64,000 nt of DNA from Emydura subglobosa. Taxonomy: Eukaryota > Chordata > Testudines > Chelidae. Positions 51,001-59,719 of this stretch are shown here, piece after piece (position 1 is the first letter of the stretch; each line of letters opens with the position of its first letter). The stretch spans positions 21,916,017 to 21,980,016 of the forward strand of contig ML679989.1 in the NCBI GenBank assembly GCA_007922225.1, given 5' to 3'. The notes below the pieces were generated by a model. The model did not search any database, was not told where the DNA came from, and saw only the letters and a list, made by a program, of their open reading frames with translations. The position numbers and the translations under genes are program-made.

Positions 51001-54000
51001 ATGGAGCAGACCCCAAAGCCCAGGGCTGGCGATTCCCACCTGCCTCCAGGCACCCTGCCCTCCGCCGAGTCCTTGGCCGCTGGTGAGGACAGACGGATTG
51101 TTCTCCTCCAAGGCCTGGCCTGGGCGCTTGAGAGAGGAGCTCTCGGTTCTTGTGAGGCACTGCCAAGAAAGCAGAGCATCCCGCGTTAGACATTAACCCC
51201 TGCTGCCAACACACCTGTGACAGGCCGGGCTGGCTGAGCCCTTGCGGGGAGATACACACAGCCTGACCGTCCTGCTCCCAGAGCCGTCCCCTCGGACGCG
51301 GCACTCTAGAATGACCTTCGAGTCTGACACGGCGTCCCCACACACCGCCGTTAGCGCAGCCCCCTGCCGACCCTTTCAAGCTGCCATGCCCTGTTCTCCT
51401 GAGCAGGCTTTAACGACCGGGTGGGTATTAAAGCCAATTAGGGCCAGGGTGCTGGGTGCTGGGCAGGCATCACCTGAGGTGATCTCTGCCCCCGTCAGCG
51501 CAGAAGGGGGTGTGGGGATGAGGGCCTACGCCACTCCCTAGCCACGGTGCCACTCTGCTCCCCGTGCCCCAGCTTGCTCCTTTCTTTGACCGGGTCTGGT
51601 TTCTCAGGCGTCACAGATACAGTTTAATTTGCTCACGTCTGGTTCAAACAGCGTCTCTGTTCCGGGGCTGGGTGAGGGCAGCAGAGGTCAAGACCGATTT
51701 ACCTCCCCCAGGTCAAGTAGCTCTCTTTGACCTTCAGAGAAATCTTACCAGACCGTCGTCTGCCTTCCCCCAGCCAAGCCCCTTGTGTATTGTTTGCCTT
51801 GCTAGTGAGTGGAGCACGCTAGTGAGACACAAACCAGCAGCTCACATGGGAACCTGCTTGTGCAGGGAAGGTCACAACATTAAAAACCAAACGTTCAAGT
51901 GCGTGGCGTGGGCCCGTCTGCGAAGGTTTCGGCAGTGGGAGCCGGGGCACGTCTGAAGCTGAGCTCTCACTCCAGGCAGAGGTTTTCTCTCTCTGCCATA
52001 TGCCTGTCTTCATCTTTCTTGCTAGGGGAGCTTCTTGGTGGCGGAGTCACTGGGCCCGTCCAGCACTAATCCACAGCTCACACAGCGCTATTCATCAGGA
52101 GATCTCAGCTCCTTTCCCAATGGAGGTCGCTATCATTAGCCCCATTCTACAGCTGTGGAAGCTGAGACGTAGAGCAGGGAAGTGACTTTCCCATGGTCCC
52201 ACTAGAGCCCACAGGCCAGTCCCGGCCACTCGAACCCCGCACCCCTCAGGCAGGCAGAGTTCCCAGTCAAAACGTGCAGAGCCTGGGTATTGTTAGTAAC
52301 AGGCAGGGACAGGTCGCGGGCAATAAACAACAATTCATGGAAGCCGCAACCTGTCCTTGACTTTTACTAACAATACCCTGGGGTGAGGGGGGGGGGGAGT
52401 GGAGAGAGCTGCAGGGGCTTGCAGAGCTCCCACCCGCTGCTTCAGCTGGCTGACTGCTGATCACTGTTGAACACCCGGGACTCGGCAGATCAGCTGTTCT
52501 GCTCTGGCCCCGGGGCTGGCCAGACTCTGTGACCAAATCATATCCTCAGAATCATGCCAGCTTGGGGCTGGAAGGGACCTCAGCAGGTATCTAGTCCAAC
52601 CCCCTGATCAAAGCAGGACCAACCCCAACTAAATCATCCCAGCCAGGGGATGGAGATTCCACCACCTCCCTAGGTAACCCATTCCAGCGCTTCACCACCA
52701 TCCTCGTGAAAAACTTTTTCCTAATGTCCAACCTAGACCTCCCGCCCTGCAACTTGAGAGCGTTGCTCCTTGTTCTGTCATCTGCCACCACCGAGAACAG
52801 CCTAGCCCCATCCTCCCTGGAACCCCCTTTCAGGTAGTTAAAGGCTGCTATCAAATCCCCCCTCATTCTTCTCCTCTGCAGATTAAACAAGCCCAGTTCC
52901 CTCAGCCTCTCTCAGAAGTCCTGTGCCGAGCCCCCTGCTCCTTGCCCTTGCACATCGTGCACTGGTCTCTAAAGCCGGCCTGGGGCTCTGTAGCAGAAGC
53001 TACTAAATGTGCTGGTGATCTCCCACAGGATTTTTCCTCTATGCCAGTAGCAGCCCGGAGGATGTGTGCAGTGGGTGCGGCCAGACTGACTAGTCCGACT
53101 TTCCAAGCACCCACGGCCAACTGCTCTGTAAGTCGCTCCTGGGCTGAAGGTGGCTGTCAGCGTTGCCAGGACAGCGCAACGTGTGGGGTGGCTCCTCTGC
53201 AATGTCTAGGGAATGCAGGCAGGGCCCCGCTGCACCCACAGGCACCCAGAGGGTGCTACCGCGGGGAAGAGACCAGCCCGTCAAGACTTGATGGAGAGCA
53301 GTGAGCTGTGCCCCCCGGGCAGCTCGTGCCCAGCTCTCCGCACCCAACAGCGCGGGAAGGACCACGCCAGGTGCTCATTTTATGGCAGCCTCGGCAAATC
53401 TTTAGGCTGCAAGTTCCTCACCTCTCGGTTTGAGCAAGTCAGAGAGCCCCGGTCACCCCCATGGGGCAGGAGGCAGATTGACCTCCTGGCCAGCCAGTCA
53501 GGAGTCGTCCTGCCAAGCCCACGCAGGGCGGTGGGTGCTGTCTGGCGGCGAAGGGGGTGCTGTAAGCTCTTTGGGTCAGGAGAGCTGTGGGGCCTGGGCA
53601 CGCTCCAGCCAGTGCTCAGTGGGACCGGCTGGCTCTGCTGTAGTTGCTAGGCTAAGAGCCTGCGCTGCCCGCCTGATGCTGCCTCTGCGTTTGGGCTGTG
53701 CCAGCACCGTGCGGGGCCCTGGGCCTCCTTCCCGGTGGCTGGCTGCTCCGGGGCACACACCCTGGCGCTGAGGAAACTTTGGGGGTTGGCAGAGCCTGGC
53801 ACTCATCGTCTGTACGCTTGTTCCGGGTCCAGCTCGTCTTCTACTCCCACTTCTCGGGCTCCGCCGCCAGCAGCCTCAACGTCTACTGCCGAACCCAGGC
53901 CGGCACGCAGCTCCTGAGAGCGAGGGCTGGGGACCGGGGCGATTACTGGTTCAGGGAGAAAGTGGACTTCAATGTGACCGAGAACTTCCAGGTGGGCAGC

Positions 54001-57000
54001 AAACCCCCTGTGCCGCCCTGGGGCTGGTCCAGCACGGGGCTGGGCCCATCTGTCGCCATGGAGTGGCAGGGCCATGTGTGTCCTAGGCAAAGGTGCAGGA
54101 AACAGGTGACATGGCACAAAGCCACCCCCACAGCTCACTGCATGAGCGGCTGCACCCCTCTGAACCGCAGGAGGGGGCCTTGAAGGGGGGGGCACCCTCG
54201 GGCATGCCACGGCCCAGGAGGTTCCTTCCTTGGGAATCACAGAGGCCTTCAGGCTCCAGAGATGCCAAGTCAGCCCCTTTCCCAGCCTGACCTTGTGTCC
54301 ACATGATCTCATTCCCCATCACCCTCCGAAATCACACTGTGCCCGTGCCCCAGTGAGACAGGCCTTGACCAGCACTGCCCCAGTGCCAGGGGCACAGGGC
54401 ATGGGGCAGAGCCAGGGGGAGAGCTTCCACCCCCATGCAACACAGCCATGGGCATGGCCCAGGCTCCACTTGTGCCTCTCACACCCCAGCTGGAAGGTGG
54501 ATTAAAGAGCAGGACCAGCACTGAGATCAGCTGCTGCAGCTGAGCCGAGCCTCCCAAGGGGAATGAATGACAGCCTACACCCTATACACACCTACACCCT
54601 ATACACACCTACACCCTATACACACCTACACCCAGCCTACACGCTGACCCACCTCACACACCCTATACCCGCCTCACACACCTACACCCGCCTCACACAT
54701 CCTATACACACCCTATACCCATCTCACACACCCTATACTCACCTCACACCCTCTATACACACCCTATACCCAGCATACATCCTATACACACCCTACACCC
54801 GCCTCACACACCCTACACCTGCCTCACACACCCTATACACACCCTATACACACTCTACACCTGCCTCACACACCCTATACACACCTACACCCAGCCTACA
54901 CCCACCTCACACACCCTATACCCGCCTCATACACCCTACACCCGCCTCACACACCCTATACCCGCCCTACACCCAGCCTACACCCTATACACACCCTATA
55001 CCCACCTCACACACCCTATACCCACCCTACACCCAGCCTATACACTGACCTGCCTCACATACACATCCAATGCACAGACCCACATCGCCCGCATGCTGGC
55101 CCCCCCCCCCCCCCCCGCCCATATTAAACACACATGCTCCGAAACCCAGATGCTCCATCTAAGCCAAGTTTTCCCAGGGAAACAAATCCCCCCAGGCTCA
55201 GCCTTGCATCCCGCCCACCCCTCGACTGTCCTTTGCCTATAGGTGATGGCCCGTCCACCCTCTGTCGTACCAGGACGCCAGGGCCTGGCAGCTCCATTGC
55301 TGGGTGTCTGCTGGGCATGCTCGCTGGGCAGCGGGGAGCTGGCCGGCGCCTCGTGTCACCTGCTGCTCCTTCTGTCCCTGCAGATCCTTCTGGAGGGTGT
55401 GCTCAGCAGAGGACACAGAGGTGGCATCGCGCTGGATGACCTGGTTCTATCTCCGGGCTGTGTCCGGGCTGCTGGTGAGTGGGCAGATGGTGCCAGCTCT
55501 CTGTGCCAGCTGGAACTGTAGCCCTTTAACTCCCTCTTCAGCTCTGTGCCCTTCTGGACAGGGCCAGGTTAGTCCTGGGGATGCCCCTAAACCTGCCGCT
55601 GCTGGCAGCAAATTCAGGTCACCATCAGAGCTGCGAGGTCATCCACTACTGACTCCCTGCCTGCCGGGAAGACACAGCATGGCTTCATACCTATGTGTCT
55701 CTCTCTCTTTCCATCTAGCACTCTGTCTGTCTGTTTGTTCCCAGACACTCCTCTAGCCATAGCCTGTACCCGCCACGTTTACTCCCTCAGCAAACTGTGT
55801 TCCAAAGCAGGCAAGCGTTGTCCCATCAGCATGCCTGGAGCTAGGAAATCCCCACCTTGCCACCAGACCCTCCTGCCCCCCCAGCCGTACAGCTTCGCTC
55901 GGACCGCAGCTGCCAGTTACAGCCACTGCCCTGGCTCCCCATGCGCATGGCACCAGGGGAGGCAGGCTGGGAAGCTGGGCTGGAGGAGCGATGGAGGGGA
56001 GCATGGCTGTGGCGTGGCTGCAGGCGGAGAAGCCTGAGGGCTGTGCTAGCAGGCCCAGGACCAGCGCCGAGGCCCCGGAACCGGCTGCGGTCTGGGCAGC
56101 GCTGGATGGTCACATGGTGCTGGCTCTTCCGCACGGCTTCCATGTGCTGCATCGCGGCTAGCAGCACATGGCGCACGCGCCTTGTGACACTTCGCCTTGG
56201 CAGCACCCGGTGCAGTTGCCAGCAGCGTGTGATGGGGTGGCAGAGGCAGGGGAGGTGGGGCTGGGGAATAGGAAGGAAACTGTCCATGCCTCTCTTAAAA
56301 TGCGCTCCCTGCTCTGAAGAGCTGAGACAGGCTGAGAGCTTCCCATCGGCCTCCGCACTCCTCAAAGCCCCAGTGCGGCTTGTGCTAAGGAAGCTGCTGA
56401 GGGGCCTTCGGTGCCCCGGCTGGGGCTCTGTTTGCACGCAGTCAGCTGGGCACACGGGCCCCCCGGAAAAATGGCCCCTCTCTCACCCTCTCCAGGCAAC
56501 CAGAGCTTCCCTCCCAGCCCTCCCTCCCCTGCCCCCACCACGCCCTGCACCCCGGAGGAGTTTGCCTGCGACAATACAAAGTGCATCAGTGCAGAGCTGG
56601 TCTGTGACTTCACAGAGACGTGTGAAGACGGCTCCGATGAGAAATACTGCGGTAAAGAAACACACCGGCTCTTTGGGTGGGCACAAACTCCATGGGGCAG
56701 GGGTCTGAGCATGATGCTCAGGACTGAGAGCATCAGCTCGAGCAGGCAGCTTGTGAGCCGCTCTGCCAACGCCGCTGACTCCTGACTGGCCGCCCCTGCC
56801 ACCGCAGCCCTGGATCCCTGCACCCACCGCTCTGCCCACACCCCTCGGGCCTGCTGGCCCGGCCTCGGATTCCCCCCTGCTCACAGCTTTGGTCGCGCAG
56901 TGCTGTCGTGATGTGGAACGTGCACTGAGCCCACTGGCTTGGCCTGGCACTCAGCGCTGACAGCCGGGGGCAGCAACACAGGCCTCTGGTTCCAAACCGT

Positions 57001-59719
57001 GGCTGGCTGTCCAAACCGCTGTGCCGCTGTGGTTTAATCCTGATCCGCTGGGGGCGCCCTGAGGCCTGTTCCATTGTGCTAGGTTCCCTGCAGACAGAGC
57101 TAAACGGGGTCCCTGCCTTTGGAAAATCAGCTGGGCACGCGCCAAGCCCAGGTGCCAGCAGTGGGCATGCCTGGAACAGGGCAGGGGCACAGCAGGGAAG
57201 GCCCCGGGCACTATACAGCAAGGCCATCCACAGCTCCCGGGCTGCGCGGGTCTGCCGCGTCCAGGGTAATGCGCTGGCTCCCCCTCGCCAGGGCTGTAGC
57301 GCGCGTGAGCGCGTCTCCTGGCTAGGGCAGCCCACTGCTTCCCCACAGCAACTGGGAGCTGGGAGCGGGAGCCGCGGTGCTGCTGGGACGGTCCGGATGG
57401 GCCAGGAGCAGTCGGGCTGTTCCGTGCGGTTCCGCCGGCTCTGTTGGCACCGCCGTGGCAGGAGGCTTTGTGCTCCCAGAGGTGGTTGCAGGGGCCCAGA
57501 CACGGCTAGTGAGAGCTGGTGTGTTCCAGGGGCATCGACCTTTGAGGGAGGGGCTGGGGGCTGGCAGGACGCCAGCGTGGGCCAGCTGCAGTGGGCGAGG
57601 GAGAAAGCCAGCACGGCCCTACTACCTGGGACAGACCACAACAGCGCCCTCGCTGCAGGTGAGACTCCTGCCCCCACCCTGACCCCACTGCCCCATGCAA
57701 GGCAGATCGCCTCTCCCCCCAACCCCTTGCAAGAGAGATCCCCCATCCCTCACCCCTCTGCAGGGGAGACCCCCCCACTCACCAATCCTTCCGCAATGGA
57801 GACCCCTCCCTGGCCCCTAGCGGTCTTTCTGCAGGTGACATTCCCCATTTATACCCCCTCTGAGACGAACACAGGGGAAGGGGGGCAGGCAGTGCCTGGG
57901 GCAGTGGGGGAGGGGAGGAGAAGAGGGTTCAGGGGTGCCTGGGGGCAGTGCGGGGGAAGGGAGGGTTGGTAAGCAGCACCTGGGGGCAGTGCAGGGGAAG
58001 AGAAGGGGGGCAGGGGGTTCCTGGGGCAGTGGGGGAGGGGAGGAGAAGGAGGGCAGGGGGTGCCTGNNNNNNNNNNGGGGCAGTGCGGGGGAGGGGTGAC
58101 CATTCCTGTGTTTTCTGCCCAGGGAGCTACCTGAGTGTGCAGCCGGCTGCGGGCCAGATGATGTCTGTGGCGAGGGCTCGTACCCCGCCCCTGGGCCCCT
58201 CGGGGCTGGCCTGCTCCCTAGAGATGCGCTACTGGCTGCACAGCGACCCCCAAGGTACCCGGCTGCGCTCAGCCCTCCAGCACAGAGGGGGTTAGGTTCC
58301 TAGGTCCCATTCCCCCCATTTGTCCGGGTTGCAGCACTCCTGGGGGGCACCCTTCGGCCCAACAGGCTCCTCTCGGGGCCCCATGGGGAGAAGCCAACCA
58401 TGCTCTGCCTCTTTGCCCTGGGGAAGGGGTTCTCTGAGCCCCAGCCGAGTCTGAAGGAGCCTTCCCCCGTCATGCCGCTCCCAGCCCCCCGCGGGACGTG
58501 CCCCCCAGCCCATTGGGGCAGCAGGCAGTCAGCCAGAGGGTCCTGGCAGCGCCAGCCCCTGCCAGGCAATGAACTCGGGTGCCTGGTTAAGAGCTGCCCC
58601 CCCGGCACAGCTGCTGGCACTGGGCCCTGCCGTGCTGGGCACCCGGGGTGCTGCCAGGACGACGGACTAGGGGCAGCATCTCAAAGCTGGTTGAGCCGGA
58701 GGCTGCCCCTGCCATCCCCTCGCTCTCCTTTCGCTAGGGTTCATCGCACTCAGCATCGTGGATCGTGGCCTGGGGACACGCAAGCTGGCTTGGCACATGC
58801 AGGGCAACGCCAGCACGGAGTGGAAACACATCGCTGTGCCTCTTGGAGAGAGACCCAGAGCCTTCCAGGTGTGCACAGCAGCCTGAGCTCACCCATCCTG
58901 CCTCTGAGGGGCACCTGGCACAGAGCAGCAGCGTGGGCACCACTTACTGGGGGTGCTGCAGCCTCAGGAGCACCGAGCTGAGCCAGGAGTCAAGCCCGGA
59001 GGTTAACTGGGACGAGGGACTGGCTGGCTCGGGCCGGGGATAGATAGGAGCCCTTCAGCCCTCGGGTGCTGGCTCCAAGCCAGCTGGGTGGCAGTGCCCA
59101 CATTCAGCCCCATCCAATGGCTGGAGGGCAGCCTGTCACCCATCTCCATCCTGTGGGGGTGGAGGCAGGGTCTGGGCAATCACTGGCCCCTTGTCAGCTG
59201 CCAAGGGCTGAGTGGGGCCTGAGTCTGCATCCCATCTCACTCCTGCAGGGTGGCAGGGCTGGTGTGGGGGCGCACTGCCCGTTCGGGGGCAGGGCTTGTG
59301 TGGGGGCACACTGCCCGTTCGGGGGCAGGGCTGGTGTGGGGGCGCACTGCCCGTTCGGGGGCAGGGCTTGTGTGGGGGCACACTGCCCGTTCGGGGGCAG
59401 GGCTGGTGTGGGGGCACACTGCCTGTTCGGGGGCAGGGCTGGTGTGGGGGCGCACTGCCCGTTTGGGGGCTGGAGGACATCCACAGCCAAGCTGCCATGC
59501 CAGCATCTCTTCCTTTGGTGCTGAATTCGGGGGTCCTGTGGGTGCGGAGGGGAATGTGGGGCCAAGGCCGGGGCGTGGGTGCAGCTCACTGGGCCTGCTG
59601 TCCCTCTCAGGTGGAGCTGACTGCCCTGGTGAACGTGCGAGGCCGCGGGCAGGGTGCTGCTGTGGATGACGTTGCGTTTGTGAACTGTGAGCCCCGCTTT
59701 ACCCCTCAATATGCTTCAG
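36043..59719 (+). CDS. MAMDC4: MAM and LDL-receptor class A domain protein 4 (MAMDC4), 5' sixteen exons, partial
   Basis: Sixteen GT-AG exons code a signal peptide, then LDLa1 (exon 2), MAM1 (exons 3-6), LDLa2 (7), MAM2 (8-11), LDLa3 (12) and MAM3 (13-16), about 655 codons. This order and the wording ([42 protein letters not shown]) identify MAMDC4, also called endotubin or apical endosomal glycoprotein. It is a type I membrane glycoprotein of the apical endocytic compartment in absorptive intestinal and kidney epithelium. Further MAM domains, the transmembrane segment and the tail would follow but are outside the window. Fifteen exons have matching phases. Exon 9 does not: it is one base out and holds an in-frame TAG, from a true lesion or a sequence error. 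Intron 1 is large (8.7 kb). The intron after exon 16 appears to host a DIRS element. Confidence 0.92.
36370..36620 (+). repeat. MIR/CORE-SINE-like element
   Basis: GTGGTTAGCGCATGAGACTG, GATCTTGGACAAGTCACTG, TGTGCCTCAGTTTCCCC and the tail TGTACAGCACCTAGCACAATGGG-type sequence follow each other on the + strand, as in sense MIR-related SINEs of reptiles. Confidence 0.75.
37080..37830 (+). mobile_element. Degenerate CR1 LINE, 3' end
   Basis: Sense CR1 sequence from 'GAGCTGTGGTGGATAACCAG' through the L-E-Y-C-V-P-F-W block near 37320-37350 to the 3' end 'CAGGCCAGATGACCACAGCGG'. Similar in age and type to the copy at 31690-32690. Frames are broken. Confidence 0.85.
38785..38912 (+). repeat. Small interspersed repeat (ATGAAAGCT...ACACGGCTACC type)
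   Basis: GCATCTGACGAAGTGGGTTG, GCTCATGAAAGCTGACGCC, AAATTAAATGTGTTAGTC and CAGACTAACACGGCTACC are landmarks of a short repeat that I know to be extremely common in turtles and crocodilians. Its class is uncertain to me. Confidence 0.7.
38920..39613. repeat. Unclassified interspersed repeat, copy B (left part)
   Basis: Homologous to copy A (25845-26265) over 39150-39610. The extra 5' part (AAGATTTATTATAAAAGGAAAG) resembles sequence at 43095-43215. The element is split at 39614 by a CR1 insertion and resumes at about 40433. Confidence 0.65.
39614..40432 (+). mobile_element. 5'-truncated CR1 LINE with intact C-terminal pol frame
   Basis: This is the youngest-looking CR1 here. An open frame at 39640-40338 (232 codons) codes the end of the CR1 pol protein, including [48 protein letters not shown] and [19 protein letters not shown]. 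It continues into the 3' UTR 'GGACTAGATGACCTCCTGAG' and the ATTCTATG tandem tail (about 40410-40428). Only the 3' end was copied, as is typical of CR1 5' truncation, so there is no active site and no mobility. It interrupts repeat copy B. Confidence 0.93.
40433..40550. repeat. Unclassified interspersed repeat, copy B (right part)
   Basis: Continues copy B after the CR1 tail: CTTTCTAACAGTACCTGACATGGC and TTTGACATATTGGTGTTA match copy A at 27520-27580. Confidence 0.7.
40830..41975 (+). mobile_element. Degenerate CR1 LINE, RT to 3' end
   Basis: Sense landmarks are a K-A-F-D-A block near 41000, 'TGGTTCACTGTCAAAATGGG', 'TGAACTTTGCGGCTGACACC', 'GAAGTGCAAAAATACATCACT', 'ATGAGCCACCAGTGTG' and the 3' end 'GGGGCTGGACTAGATGGCC' with a CTCTATGACTCTATG tail at about 41955-41971. 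This is the longest CR1 copy in the window, but it has many stops and frame changes. Confidence 0.85.
42330..42570 (+). mobile_element. CR1 LINE 3'-end fragment
   Basis: From 'TTCGCCTTCCTCTGAAGCAT' to 'GTGCAGGAGGTCAGACTAGATG' and 'CCCTTCTGACCTTAGAGTCT' this follows the CR1 3' UTR type often seen in turtles. No protein part is present. Confidence 0.75.
43020..43875. repeat. Probable diverged relative of repeat copy B, LTR-like
   Basis: A run with AGTCACTTACCCCTAGTCAG, AGCCAATCCTATGGTCAAT and ACATTTATTAAATAAGAAAA resembles 38940-39070 at lower identity. Similar A-rich 'TTTATTAAATAAG' elements followed by several hundred bases are familiar from reptile repeats. Extent and class are guesses. Confidence 0.4.
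43890..44115 (-). repeat. MIR/CORE-SINE-like element
   Basis: CCAGATCTCAAGGCACTTTA, TATCTTCATTTTATGAGGGG, GAAACTGAGGCATGGAGC and GGCAGAGCTGGAAGTAGATC follow the antisense MIR order. About as diverged as the copy at 34785. Confidence 0.7.
44750..44863 (+). CDS. MAMDC4: MAMDC4 exon 2, LDLa domain 1
   Basis: Six cysteines (C28, C36, C40, C42, C45, C51) and the acidic D-C-S-D-E calcium motif define a compact LDL-receptor class A module. It is shorter than usual between the first and second Cys. Phase 1 at both ends. Confidence 0.92.
45334..45507 (+). CDS. MAMDC4: MAMDC4 exon 3, start of MAM domain 1
   Basis: Codes [14 protein letters not shown]...GWV and the DHTRGTDLG block, the canonical opening of a MAM domain. 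Phase 1 at both ends. Confidence 0.92.
45940..46135. repeat. Palindromic interspersed repeat in MAMDC4 intron 3
   Basis: GCATGTCTCACTGCAAGGAA, GGGGCTGCAGGGCTGTAAAA, GTGTGGACGGCCAGGCTCAG and GGGACCCTCCCC come in the order of a palindromic element typical of turtle and crocodilian DNA. The 3' arm is mostly lost. Confidence 0.5.
46836..46961 (+). CDS. MAMDC4: MAMDC4 exon 4, MAM domain 1 middle
   Basis: Codes WYMAAETPR...ARLRSPVM...[12 protein letters not shown], the buried strand and conserved Cys / W-Y-H block of MAM. Phase 1 at both ends. Confidence 0.9.
47370..47560 (-). repeat. MIR/CORE-SINE-like element in MAMDC4 intron 4
   Basis: TAGTCCCCATGTTACAGCTG, GGGGAAACTGAGGCATAGAG, GGCCTTGTCCAACATCAC and GGCAGAGCAAGGGATAGAAT give the antisense MIR order. 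Confidence 0.7.
47893..48038 (+). CDS. MAMDC4: MAMDC4 exon 5, MAM domain 1
   Basis: Codes [17 protein letters not shown]...[16 protein letters not shown]. The L-W-x-x-x-x-x-x-x-W spacing is typical of the MAM second sheet. N-E-T is a possible N-glycosylation site. Phase 1 to 0. Confidence 0.92.
48581..48616. repeat. (GGTGCT)n-like microsatellite in MAMDC4 intron 5
   Basis: Short run of GGTGCTGGTGCTTGTGCTGG-type units, 35-70 bases before exon 6. Confidence 0.7.
48651..48735 (+). CDS. MAMDC4: MAMDC4 exon 6, end of MAM domain 1
   Basis: Codes [16 protein letters not shown], the invariant MAM ending (A-V-D-D-V-x-F and a closing Cys). Phase 0 to 1. Confidence 0.92.
49331..49459 (+). CDS. MAMDC4: MAMDC4 exon 7, LDLa domain 2
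   Basis: C-x8-C-x4-C then [14 protein letters not shown] ending in Cys: a complete six-Cys LDLa with the calcium-binding acidic motif. Phase 1 at both ends. Confidence 0.93.
50267..50413 (+). CDS. MAMDC4: MAMDC4 exon 8, start of MAM domain 2
   Basis: Codes [13 protein letters not shown]...LAWVRN and [14 protein letters not shown], matching a MAM opening. N-T-S may be glycosylated. Phase 1 at both ends. Confidence 0.9.
52065..52215 (-). repeat. MIR/CORE-SINE-like fragment
   Basis: CACACAGCGCTATTCATCAG, TAGCCCCATTCTACAGCTGT and GGAAGCTGAGACGTAGAG follow the antisense MIR order. The copy is diverged. Confidence 0.6.
52545..52920 (-). mobile_element. CR1 LINE 3' fragment, antisense
   Basis: Starts with the reversed 3' UTR ('GGAAGGGACCTCAGCAGG', 'AGTCCAACCCCCTGATC'). 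The minus-strand frame at 52591-52890 codes [20 protein letters not shown] and [14 protein letters not shown], nearly the same as the copy at 39614. A relatively young 5'-truncated copy. It starts in the ninth tenth of the pol protein, so it is inactive. Confidence 0.92.
53029..53127 (+). pseudogene. MAMDC4: MAMDC4 exon 9 with a one-base frame inconsistency
   Basis: The exon has a good acceptor (TCTCCCACAG) and donor (GTAAGT at 53128). It opens in phase 1 with [12 protein letters not shown], the conserved MAM strand after the DH block. The expected continuation ([17 protein letters not shown]) lies in the next frame, from about 53068 on. The shift occurs within 53061-53070 (GATGTGTGCA). Unshifted, the frame meets TAG at 53091-53093. 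Exon length is 99, where a length of 2 modulo 3 (for example 98) is needed to join exon 10 in phase 0. Either one base is extra in this sequence (a GTGTG slip or an assembly error) or the gene is disrupted here. All other exons are clean, which favours an error or a very recent mutation. Only this exon is marked as broken. I make no claim that the gene is dead. Confidence 0.8.
53833..53991 (+). CDS. MAMDC4: MAMDC4 exon 10, MAM domain 2
   Basis: Codes [19 protein letters not shown]...[16 protein letters not shown]. Phase 0 at both ends. N-V-T is a candidate N-glycosylation site. Confidence 0.9.
54563..55075. repeat. Minisatellite of CACACCCTATAC-type units in MAMDC4 intron 10
   Basis: About 500 bases of irregular 12-36 base units built from CACACCCTATAC, CCACCTCACAC and CCAGCCTACAC. 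The + strand has no G-rich units, so the strands are strongly asymmetric. A continuous Thr/Tyr/Pro/His frame over it is a by-product of the repeat. Confidence 0.95.
55100..55116. repeat. Poly-C run
   Basis: Seventeen consecutive C, just after the intron 10 minisatellite. A likely source of length errors. Confidence 0.95.
55384..55474 (+). CDS. MAMDC4: MAMDC4 exon 11, end of MAM domain 2
   Basis: Codes [26 protein letters not shown]: the I-A-L-D-D-L MAM closing motif and final Cys. Phase 0 to 1. Confidence 0.92.
56496..56651 (+). CDS. MAMDC4: MAMDC4 exon 12, Pro-rich linker and LDLa domain 3
   Basis: A Pro/Ser linker (about 18 residues) leads to C-T-P-E-E-F-A-C ... K-C-I ... [16 protein letters not shown], a complete LDLa. 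Phase 1 at both ends. Confidence 0.93.
57530..57658 (+). CDS. MAMDC4: MAMDC4 exon 13, start of MAM domain 3
   Basis: Codes [20 protein letters not shown] and [10 protein letters not shown]. As in the human protein, this MAM lacks the usual first Cys pair. Phase 1 at both ends. Confidence 0.9.
57880..58095. repeat. G-rich minisatellite with a 10-base N gap in MAMDC4 intron 13
   Basis: Units of roughly 40-55 bases around GGGGCAGTGSGGGAGGGGAGG. The run is interrupted by ten N at 58067-58076, so the true copy number is unknown. Confidence 0.85.
58067..58076. other. Assembly gap (10 N)
   Basis: Placeholder N run inside the G-rich minisatellite. Real missing length is not known. Confidence 0.99.
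58123..58254 (+). CDS. MAMDC4: MAMDC4 exon 14, MAM domain 3
   Basis: Codes [10 protein letters not shown]...[26 protein letters not shown]. The C-x-L-E-M-R-Y-W block is the MAM core strand. Phase 1 at both ends. Confidence 0.9.
58738..58868 (+). CDS. MAMDC4: MAMDC4 exon 15, MAM domain 3
   Basis: Codes [20 protein letters not shown]...[22 protein letters not shown] is a candidate N-glycosylation site. Phase 1 to 0. Confidence 0.9.
59252..59467. repeat. 36-bp minisatellite, six units, in MAMDC4 intron 15
   Basis: Exactly six head-to-tail 36-base units, each beginning GGCAGGGCTGGTGTGGGGGC or a one-base variant (T for G at position 10). Units 2 and 4 share TTGTG and CACACTG variants, so higher-order 72-base duplication is likely. 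Since 36 is a multiple of three, the DNA is open in several frames on both strands. Confidence 0.97.
59611..59719 (+). CDS. MAMDC4: MAMDC4 exon 16, end of MAM domain 3
   Basis: Codes [30 protein letters not shown]: the A-V-D-D-V-A-F closing motif and final Cys. Phase 0 to 1. Donor GTACGT at 59720. The next exon lies beyond the window. Confidence 0.92.

Larger units (their letters stand above)
50414..53028 (+). other. MAMDC4: MAMDC4 intron 8
   Basis: A 2.6 kb intron holding an antisense MIR-like piece (about 52065-52215) and an antisense CR1 (52545-52920). The rest shows nothing recognisable. Confidence 0.7.

Noticed and set aside
52942..53304. Open frame that covers MAMDC4 exon 9 without a stop
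   Set aside because: It reads the first third of the exon in the wrong frame and loses the conserved GFFLYAS strand. An acceptor at the TAG near 53050 was considered but would delete this MAM strand.
54563..55048. 161-codon Thr/Tyr/Pro/His frame
   Set aside because: Pure translation of the CACACCCTATAC minisatellite.
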